Shown here: piece by piece, positions 56,515 to 64,000 of the stretch | Layout: the number at the start of each line of letters is the position of its first letter | Position numbering within the stretch: position 1 is the first letter of the stretch | Assembly: GCA_029204225.1 (NCBI GenBank) | Contig: CM055100.1 | Span: forward strand, 49,523,083 to 49,587,082 | Direction of reading: 5' to 3' | From: Diphasiastrum complanatum | Taxonomy: Eukaryota; Streptophyta; Lycopodiopsida; Lycopodiales; Lycopodiaceae | Length of the DNA: 64,000 bases | Made by a program: the position numbers and the translations under genes | Notes under the pieces: model-generated | What the model saw: only the letters and a program-made list of their open reading frames with translations | Told to the model about the DNA's origin: nothing | Databases searched by the model: none

Positions 56515-57144
56515 TGTAAAAAGTACAAAAAGGACCAAGAGTGGATCCTAATCTGATCCTCAAGAGGGATTGGTTGTCAGATTACTTGATCTATCAATCT
56601 ACTTCAAATTAAGATCAATCTAGATCAATTCTAGACACAAAATCCTAACAAGAACAATCATTAATTGAAGGTAAGTGTACTTTCTGGTTTCACAATCCCT
56701 TTGATCCCACATGTGTGAAGGTGCTTTGTCATATGATGATTCATCATGCAAAACTAACACTTGGACAAAACCTTCTATTTTGAGCACTTTTGGTCCATTT
56801 TCCTTCTATATGGAGATCTACTTGAAAATCTTCTAGAAGTCAAAATTTGTCTACTTCAGCTTATTCCACACGTGTGAGCTGTCCTCTACACATGGGATGT
56901 GACACCTAACCAAAGGATGTGGCTCATGCAATCAATAGATTGATGCCATGTGTCATATGTCTAGAAAACTAGTTTTGGTCTTTTTAGCCACTAGAACTTG
57001 AATTAAATCATATGTACAACCTATATGATTATGGTACATGACAAGTACACTATTTTCACACGTGGGAACAGGCTCCACACATGTGTAATCATCCTATATA
57101 CAAGATTTTTGGTCTCTACCAAGCTTATTTTTGTATTTTTCACA
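56515..57144 (-). repeat. LarE1 5' LTR (630 bp)
   Basis: Same ends as the 3' LTR but with a ~200-bp deletion after TGGTTTCACA (corresponding to about 52913-53114). Otherwise highly similar, which points to a recent insertion. Confidence 0.92.
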
Positions 57145-57424
57145 TAGCGTACTATGTGTTGTGATCTTACCTAGCTAGCTACAGATTGAATAACTATCTC
57201 TACTTCTTGAATAGCTTTCACTCTCTCGAATATCTCTGATCCTAAGGTGAAATTCCTAAAGAAAAAGAGATTGAGAGTGAGATTGGAACTGGAAATCAAG
57301 CAATGAAAATTAATTCCTCCTATTTTGAAAATTTTGATTTTCTTTTTCTAGTATCAAATTAGAATTTCCGAAAATCAAACATTTTAAAAGAAGACGTAGA
57401 TGAAACAGTAGGACAATGTTCCAA

Positions 57425-57832
57425 TTATAGAATAATTTGTGCTTACAATTAAATTAGGTATAAATCCTTGGAATTTATGAAAAAAGACTAGTTTGAAAGT
57501 GTTTCATATTGAAATTTTGTAATTAGGATTCTTATTCATGATATATATATATTTTATGGGACAATTTTTGTTTACAATTGGATTAAGTAAAAATCTCTAA
57601 AATTTGCGAACAAAAAAAATCACTTTGAAGGTGTTCCATATCGAGATCTTTTAATTAAGATTCTTATTTAGGGTTTTAGAAAGTTTTTTTTTTATGGGAC
57701 AGTTTTTGCTTACAATTGGATTAAGCAATAAACCCAAAAATTTGCAAAACAAAAACAATCGGTTTGAATGTGTTCCATATCAAGATCTTTTAATTAAGAT
57801 TTTTATTTAGGGTTTTATAAATTTTTTTTTTT
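57425..57832. repeat. Three tandem copies of a ~130-138-bp repeat
   Basis: Units starting near 57432, 57561 and 57699, each with GNTTACAATTNNATTA, then TTTGAANGTGTT(C/T)CATAT and TTTTAATTAAGAT. Copies 2 and 3 are closest. A T-run separates units. Not coding. Confidence 0.88.
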
Positions 57833-58657
57833 GTTAATAATAATTGAGCAAACCAAGAGTATTTGTGACTTCTAAAGAAATGAATAGCGAGTCTTACTTC
57901 CAATTTTGAAATAGATTTTTGATATCTATTACAGAGTTGTTTCGGATTTTATAAATTCTTATGTTTCTTTTTGGTTTAATGAATACATCTCCATTATTTT
58001 AACAATCTATGAAAATATGTTTCATCTAGATTAGAGTCAATGTGTAGTTATATTTTTTAATGATATTTTCATCTATAGTGAAATGCTTAAGGAGCATGAT
58101 AGAATTTATTAACTAAGAAGTATCTCTTGGAATTGGTTGTAAATGGAATTTTATATTTAGATATAGAATAGCCAGTTGATTTTTCTTATTTCTTTGGTAA
58201 ACTGATTTAGAAGCATATAATCTTGTTGGATGGAAAGCTAGTGCTATGAACATAATAATTCCAAAGAGAACTTCTTGTGCAAGGATGATCTGTACACCAA
58301 TGGATTGAAGAAACTTAACGTTTCTGGCCACAATGCTTTGATAGCTTTCAAGTTCATGTCTGTAGAAATACACAGAAAGGACCGACAAGTCTTTGTATCT
58401 ACAAAAATACAAAGCAACTGCCCACAGGCAAAAAACGCCCTTGACCATAACCGCTACATAACAGTTTCAACGAAGCAAGACACGAAGGTCAAATGAATGA
58501 AGACTCAAAGATGAAGATCCAAGTTCGAAGATCAAAGGACCTCAAAGGGAAGCCGAAGGCTGAAGGAAGACATGAAGCCATGAAGCTCAAAACACCCGAA
58601 GATCAAAAGACGGCGGATCTTCACGCTCCGAGGTCAAACAAGTACTAGGAGGACGTC
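57833..58657. other. No recognised gene; purine-rich end
   Basis: The minus frame 58113-58448 (111 codons) has no family match that I can see. A purine-rich stretch at 58490-58655 (GAAGATCAAAG-like units) ends TAGGAGGACGTC just before the CopF LTR, resembling a polypurine tract. Confidence 0.4.
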
Positions 58658-59305
58658 TGTGAAATATTCAACTAGTTTGATCATATTTGTTGTATTTCCA
58701 TATTTGGCAAATTGAGGCCAACTTTGTTTTGGACTTAGAGTTTGACTTTTCAAAGTTCATTAGTCTAAATTTCATTTGAATAAACACTTTTTGAAAGTGT
58801 TAGAAAGTTAGAAGGCGAGTTTGAGTAGATTCAAATTTGAATGTTGGGTACTTTGAATCTAGACCCAAAAATAGCAGGGTTAGCATTTTTTAGGGAAAGC
58901 CAAGTGGCCAAATAGGGTTTGGAACTGTTATAAAAGGATGTAACTCGTGGAGAGACATATCTTCTCTCTTCTATATCTCATTGCATGCTTATACATGGTT
59001 TACTTGGGTTCTACTATCCATTGGTGCACTATACTTGTGATTGCACGCAATTCTATGTGTAGAATGATCTATATTTGTTATTTTTGGATCCAAACGTGTG
59101 AAATACAGTAGCTTGCTGGTTTTGTACCGAAAGCAACAGTACTTTATCATTTGATTCATATTTGATCAAGTTCTATCAGAGTTTGCATTTCATTTTGGGT
59201 GTAGATGTTGATTTTTCTACATTGGTGAGATTGGTAGAGTATCTTCCTTTGTAACCCAAGAGCTTTTTTATGGATTGGATCATAAATGATCTGAAATCCT
59301 TCACA
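58658..59305 (+). repeat. CopF 5' LTR (648 bp)
   Basis: TGTGAAATATTC...CCTTCACA, directly followed by a primer site. A TATA box (TATAAAAG) lies at about 58930. It contains AACGTGTGAAA near 59093. Confidence 0.82.
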
Positions 59306-59317
59306 TGGTATCAGAGC
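59306..59317 (+). other. CopF primer-binding site
   Basis: TGGTATCAGAGC, an exact copia-type site adjoining the LTR. Confidence 0.92.
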
Positions 59318-59906
59318 TTGTGTTTCAAGTTATGAAAGAGGAAATCATATCTATCAATGATTTGGTGAAGATATCAAGGCTAGAGGATGCTAGAGGGGAT
59401 TCTACACGAAAATCGAGTTTTTTGCTTTTGTAGATTGGATCTTTTGTAGATCAAAACCCTATATAGGTTCACAAACTTGATCAATTCCGATTTTTGATTT
59501 CACATACTGGATTTGGTCGATTTTTAGATCATTGGATCACCCTAAGTGGTGGCTAATAGATTGCATATCAAATTTTCAGCAATTGCATGTAGATTTGGAA
59601 TAGTCAATTTTTTGTGATTTTGTCAAAACCCTAATTTTGATTGAATCTCTAGATAGTGAGGTTGCTAGATTTCATTTGAGTGTGTTTCAATCTTAGGAAG
59701 TGGCAAAAGTCAACTAATGAATTGTCGTCTAGTTGGGTGATGATTGTTGAGTTTTCTAAGAACGCCAAGCAAATCAACACATAGAATCATGGAATCTTGA
59801 TCAACCTATATGCTAGAAGAGAATTTTTGAGATAGTTCAAATCTTGGTGATTTCTTTTAAAAACATTTGTTGTTGTTCAAAGGAGTGCTTTGTGCATTGA
59901 AACAGG

Positions 59907-60600
59907 TTGAAAAAAAAGATCAGGTCATTGCTACATGGCAACCTCAATTGGAGTCATGTTGAAGCCAATGATAGGCTTACCTCAAGTAACTATTCATTGT
60001 GGAAAGTGAGGATGGAAACACTTCTTGAGATGAATGATGTTTTGGATATTGTTGTAGGTTTGGAGGAGAGACCAGCAATACAACAATATCAAATGAGGTA
60101 TGATAAGAGGGCCAAAAGGACTCTACACATTATCAAGATGAATGTTATCAATGAGCTTCTCAAGGAAGTTGGTAAGTGCACTTCATCTAAGGATGCTTGG
60201 GATTCATTGAAGAAGCTTTATGAATCCAAGTCTACTTTTAGAGTGTTGACTCTAAGAAGGCAAATCTTTTCTTGTTTGCAAAAGAATGAAGAAAGTCCAA
60301 GTACTTTTTTTTGAGGATGAAAGCATTGAATGATGAGTTGGCTTGCATTGATGAAAGCATTAAGGAAGGAGAGCTTGTTCAAGTGATTCTTAATGGGCTG
60401 TTAGATGCTCATGCTAACATTTTTCAAAGTATTGCTATTCAAAAGACTTTGTCAAGTCTGATGGATCTTCAAAAGATCTTGATCAATGAAGAATATAGGC
60501 TTCAAGCAAGAGGTGGATCTACATCGACACTTCAAGAGGAGGCTATATTCACAAAGGGCAAATTCAAGAGCAACATTAGAGAAAATTTGAGCATAAAAGA
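59907..60600 (+). pseudogene. CopF gag, 5' part (UBN2-type)
   Basis: Frame 59907-60314 reads NDRLTSSNYSLWKVRMETLL, then AKRTLHIIKMNVINELLKEV, SSKDAWDSLKKLYES and LTLRRQIFSCL. It shifts in a T-run at 60304-60312 and continues as RMKALNDELACIDESI, LVQVILNGL, LMDLQKILINEEYRLQ. This is a standard copia Gag. The frame is then broken by a ~0.75-kb insertion containing a fold-back structure. The distal Gag with the zinc knuckle continues at about 61350. Confidence 0.9.
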
Positions 60601-60604
60601 GGCC

Positions 60605-61345
60605 TTTCAAAAAGATACTTTTTATTTTTTTTCTCAAATGTTTCTTTCACATGGACCAATCAAAACACTCAAATTTGAAATCTACGTAACGTAGCTCCTT
60701 CAAATTGATTTTCTTTTCTTTTTAAAAGAACTGTAATTTTCTATCGAGGGCAGCTCGTAAATATGCCATTTTATCTGTAGTATAGTATGCAGCTCAACCA
60801 AAAAAAAAAAAAAAAAAAAAAAAAACAGAAGCTCGGATTGAGACGATTACGATGCCATTAGAAATCCCTCAACGAGACCTTTTCAACGACACCAACATGA
60901 CCCAGTTTTGAGCAACCGTGAAGAAGTTATGGCCGGTCAAAGTTTTGGTCAATCAACCATTGGTCAACGTGATATCTCTTTCAAGTGCAGTTGACCAGTT
61001 TGAAAGAGATATCACGTTGACCAATGGTTGACCGACCAAAACTTTGACTGGCCATAACTTCTTCACGGTTGCTCGGAACTGGGTCATGTTGGGTGTCCTT
61101 GAAAAGCTCTCGTTAAGGGCTTTCTAATGGCACTATGATTGCCTCAATCCAAGCTTCCATTTGAATGTTATGAGTTTTTGCAGCCACAGACTATACTATG
61201 CACATAGTATAGCTAACCATTGAAGACTGTGTGGGCAGGATTGGGGGCAGATTTAATTTTAGTATTTTACATTGCCAAAAAAATTTCATCCTACGTGACA
61301 ATCCTTATAGGGCCCTTTCCAAAGCCAAATTCTCTCTAATGAACC
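60605..61345. mobile_element. Fold-back (MITE-like) insertion in CopF gag
   Basis: Arms 60829-60984 and 61000-61160 are inverted repeats of ~156 and ~161 bp with a 15-nt loop (60985-60999). Examples: TTGGTCAACGTGATATCTCT against AGAGATATCACGTTGACCAA, and GGAAGC/GAAGCTC ends. Weaker pairing extends to 60775 and 61200. The left arm also carries an A27 run (60800-60826). Gag coding stops near 60605 and resumes near 61345, so the whole block is inserted. Target duplications were not identified. Confidence 0.75.
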
Positions 61346-61818
61346 AAAAGTAAGTGGTCTAAAGGGCAAGATCAAGTGGATGCTTCTTCAAATGAAAAAA
61401 AGAAGGATAGATCAAAGCTCAAGTTCTTCTTTTGTGGCATCAAAGGACACTTTGCAAGTGAATGCTACAAGAAAAAGAGAGATCAAGGAGACAAGCAAGG
61501 TAATCTTACCCTTGATGAGGATGGTTTGGATGTTCAAGGTACAAATGATGATGCTTTTGTGATGTCTTCATGTATGCTTGCTAATTATGGAGATCTAGAC
61601 CCTTGGTGGATTGATAGTGGAGCAAGTTAACACATGACTTTTCAAAAAGAGTATTTCACTTCTTTGTTGGCATATGGAGATGACAAGAGAGTGATCTACA
61701 CAGCCAATGATGGTGTTCTACACGACCAATAATGGTGAGTGTGCAATCAAAGGGATTGGCACAATTCCTATTTCTCTCTCTACAAATAGGAATGTTCATT
61801 TGGAGGATGTCTTGTTTA
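61346..61818 (+). pseudogene. CopF gag zinc knuckle and protease start
   Basis: Reads KFFFCGIKGHFASECYKKK: a CCHC knuckle whose first Cys is now Phe (TTC for TGC). Then come an acidic linker and WWIDSGAS with the aspartic-protease DSG motif near 61610. A TAA follows immediately (61627-61629), then HMTF, a frame of the protease body, and VHLEDVLFM, where the CopG LTR cuts it at 61818. Integrase and RT are absent from the window. Confidence 0.88.
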
Positions 61819-62509
61819 TGTGAAAAGTACAGTACTAAGGACCATAAATGGATCTTTGAATGATCCACAAGGTGATTGTATGCTTGTTAAACAATCTATC
61901 AGAAACTAGTCATCAGAAAACAAGATCTAGTTTAGCAGCTTGATAGGAAACAAGTAGAGACAATCAAAGCATTGATCAAATAGTCTAATCCAACTCCACA
62001 CGTGTGGAAATAAGGCTGTAGTATGGCCTGTAGACAATGTTTTCAAAGTGCCAAAGCTGGGTTTCATTGGAAAAATAGAGTAATCACCATACAATGAGAG
62101 GAAACTCGAGTTTCTCCTTGAGGCTCCAAAAAGTTTCTATCTTCTCACTATGGAGAATGGAAATACATAGTAAAACACACTTCCTTTGCAAAGTTAGGTG
62201 AAAATCCAGCATGTAATAAGGAAGTAGACTCCACTTTCTTGCCCTAATGTGAAAACCCTAGCCTAGATCCAAGAGTCATGCTTGGTAGGTGCATGGTAGG
62301 TACAAATCTCATCATAAATCATGGTCTAGATCCTACAAAGTAGGAATCACTACCAAATAGACACAACCACTCCTCTTGACTCGTGGTAACCTACTTTAGG
62401 TGTGTATGTACAAGTGGCACTTTGGCCATTCAAGTAACCAACAAACAATATTGACAAAATGTACAATATTCTACATGGCTAGATTTGCCAATGTAGGCAA
62501 TTTTTCACA
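61819..62509 (-). repeat. CopG 3' LTR (691 bp)
   Basis: TGTGAAAAGTAC...TTTTTCACA on the plus strand. The right side abuts CTCCTCCTCAAATC, the polypurine complement. It cuts CopF protease. It contains CCACACGTGTGG at about 61997. Confidence 0.88.
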
Positions 62510-62938
62510 CTCCTCCTCAAATCTAGCCTTGGAGATCACAATGCTTTTATCAATAACTCCAATTGAAGATCTAAGCTTGACAAATGAATCTTTAGGTAAA
62601 GGTTTAGTAAACAATCAGCCAAGCAACTTGATGATGGCACGTGTTGGAGCTTGATCTCTTTAGCTTGCACTTTTTCCCTCACGAAATGATGAGCAATTTC
62701 GATGTGTTTGCTCCTTGCATGGAATATAGGATTAGTTGCAAGTGATTGGGCTGATTGGTTGTCACAATAGATGATAGGGATCTCCTCCTCCATGACATGA
62801 AGCTCCACCAATAGCCTTTTGAGCCACAAGACCTCCTTGCATGTTGATGTCAAGGCCTTGTATTCGGATTCTGTGGAAGATAGGGAGATGGTATCTTGCT
62901 TTTTGGAAAGCCATGATACTACTCCATCACATAGAAAG
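62510..62938 (-). pseudogene. CopG RNase H fragment
   Basis: Minus-strand copia RNase H: FLCDGVVSWLSKKQDTISLS, STESEYKALTST, LWLKRLLVELHV, IIYCDNQSAQSLATNPIFHA and RSKHIEIAHHFVREKVQAKE, then a frame change after CLAD. It is cut at 62938 by the CopH LTR, so the rest of CopG lies beyond CopH. The polypurine tract complement is 62510-62523. Confidence 0.92.
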
Positions 62939-63591
62939 TGTGAAAAACTCAGATCCAAAAGATGCTAAAGTTTCATAAAGATCTTGGCCATGGAAGTTAT
63001 GCACATCTAGATTGAAAAAATGATAGAAATTGTGATGTTAAGCATACTAAACATCAACTAAACATCAAGATCTGATCATAAGCTTCCACAAACAGAAACT
63101 TGCTGTCCCTGTCCGTACTTCAGAGCCTACAACCTGCATTTCACACGTGTGAAGCCATAGCAACAAAGAAATCACAATTCTAGTGGCTAGAATGCAAGAT
63201 ATGAACAAAAAAGTGAGAGAGAAGAAGATGGATCTTCAAAGAGCATAACATTCATTCAATAGAATGAAAATGAGATGTGTACATACTCGTGGAGATGGCT
63301 ATTTATAGCAGCCATAGTGCCTCTTGGCCACTTGTCTTATGATAGGCTAAAATTGGGGTCCAATAGGATTCACCCATATACCTAGAAATTTGGTCAAATA
63401 GGAATGCACCAAATTATGAGCCAATAGAAGAGCTCCACACTCGACCTCCTCTAATTAATGTGACCTCAAAAGTAGTGTACACATACTTTGGGCCTCTACA
63501 TACATGTATGAACCTATCTCTAACTTTTATTTGGCCATAGGCCTACAAAATCTCAAGTTAGGAAAATACTACTAGTTGACAATTTTTCACA
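62939..63591 (-). repeat. CopH 3' LTR (653 bp)
   Basis: TGTGAAAAACTC...ATTTTTCACA on the plus strand, inserted in CopG RNase H. The polypurine complement CTCCCTCTTCAAC follows at 63592. A TTTCACACGTGTGAA palindrome lies near 63141. The left target duplication would be GAAAG (62934-62938). Confidence 0.88.
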
Positions 63592-64000
63592 CTCCCTCTT
63601 CAACTAGTTTTAGCATAGATTTAGAAAGTACACCAAGACTTGTTCTATGCTTGAAAAATAAGTCCTTTCCCAATGCTTTGGTAAAGATATCAGCCACACA
63701 TTCCTTTGATGGGACATGTTCAAGCTTGATCTCTTTTGCCAACACTTGTTCTCTCACAAAATGGTAAGCCACCTCGATATGTTTGCTCCTTGCATGGAAA
63801 ACCGGATTGCTTGCTAGACTTTGGGCTGAAAGGTTGTCACAAAAGATGATTGGACTCTCTGAAAAATCCAGCAAATGAAGCTCCATAATCATCCTCTTGA
63901 TCCACACCATCTCCTTTGTGCATGATGTCAAAGCTTTGTACTCGGCCTCACTAGAAGAAAGTGATATAGTTGCTTGTTTCTTCGACATCCATGAGATAGC
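63592..64000 (-). CDS. CopH RNase H / pol C-terminus, open at the window edge
   Basis: Uninterrupted minus-strand frame (63587-63988 and beyond): SKKQATISLSSSEAEYKALT, WIKRMIMELHLLD, IIFCDNLSAQSLASNPVFHA, RSKHIEVAYHFVREQVLAKE and VADIFTKALGKDLF. This is an intact copia RNase H C-terminus ending just before the polypurine tract. It is the only copia coding segment here without a lesion, and it interrupts CopG, so CopH is probably the youngest element in this cluster. Confidence 0.92.

Larger units (their letters stand above)
52729..57144 (-). mobile_element. LarE1: non-autonomous LTR retrotransposon, complete with target duplication
   Basis: 4416 bp on the minus strand, TG/CA ends and TAGCG duplications. 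The 5' LTR is 56515-57144, the primer site complement 56501-56512, the leader ~54924-56500, the coding region 53847-54923, the polypurine complement follows 53560, and the 3' LTR is 52729-53560. Compared with LarE2 it lacks ~720 bp of the ORF 3' half (junction near 53855, AGGAG microhomology) and has shorter LTRs at the 3' end. No integrase or RT is present. It sits inside the CopD2 5' LTR, so it is younger than CopD2. Confidence 0.93.
49502..57246 (-). mobile_element. CopD2: internally deleted copia element, split by LarE1
   Basis: Minus-strand element. The 3' LTR is 49502-50366, the polypurine tract complement CTCCCCCTTAAGC begins at 50367, coding is 50380-52292, the primer site complement is 52352-52364, and the 5' LTR is 52368-52728 continuing at 57145-57246 after the LarE1 insertion. 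The 5' LTR stops at 57246, matching only the first part of the 3' LTR, so its outer ~500 bp are lost. The 3' LTR lacks its last ~90 bp. One large internal deletion joins gag to RT. Confidence 0.85.

Noticed and set aside
58113-58448. 111-codon minus frame as a gene
   Set aside because: No motif, no recognisable family and no supporting gene context.

Overview
The window is nuclear DNA from a land plant with a large, repeat-rich genome. The evidence is one intron-containing MSI1-type WD40 gene, many LTR retrotransposons primed by the plant initiator-Met tRNA site (TGGTATCAGAGC), CACTA-type transposase relics, TTTAGGG-type telomeric repeats and long (CT)n tracts. I cannot place the species. The MSI1 sequence is clearly embryophyte, and its 4 kb first intron would suit a lineage with large introns.

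Layout. 1-5.2 kb: a Ty1/copia pol relic (CopA) is cut by a second copia element (CopB, 1347-4090, perfect 5-bp target duplication) and by the LTR of a third (CopC). 5.2-8.7 kb: decayed DNA without genes. 8.7-14.1 kb: remains of a Ty3/gypsy chromovirus (GypA) with a minus-strand copia fragment (CopD1). 14.1-17.7 kb: a CACTA TNP2-like transposase relic (T1), followed on the minus strand by a broken SET-domain gene (17.8-19.9 kb). 20.8-23.6 kb: a candidate DNA transposon (PalT) with a three-exon gene and palindromic subterminal repeats. 24.6-29.1 kb: a second CACTA copy (T2) with a satellite-rich left flank. 30.1-35.6 kb: a non-autonomous LTR element (LarE2). 37.4-45.2 kb: the intact MSI1 gene, with E2F-like and telo-box motifs upstream. 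46.0-48.2 kb: minus-strand copia relic (CopJ). 48.2-49.5 kb: LTR pieces and a 193-bp (CT)n tract (K). 49.5-57.2 kb: an internally deleted minus-strand copia element (CopD2), interrupted in its 5' LTR by LarE1 (52729-57144, target duplication TAGCG). 58.7-61.8 kb: copia element CopF, carrying a long fold-back insertion. 61.8-64.0 kb: minus-strand copia elements CopG and CopH, each cutting the previous one.

How it fits together. MSI1 is the only gene I regard as functional. It encodes a histone-binding subunit shared by CAF-1, PRC2 and other chromatin complexes. Everything else is mobile or decayed, and the insertion order can be read from the nesting. The most unusual material is the LarE family, present as two copies with similar frames and different lesions. 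Its long ORF has a CCHC-like knuckle with His replaced by Tyr and an internally duplicated domain I do not recognise, with no reverse transcriptase or integrase. Next come PalT, the SET fragment beside CACTA T1, and CACATGTG/CACGTGTG palindromes shared by several LTR families.
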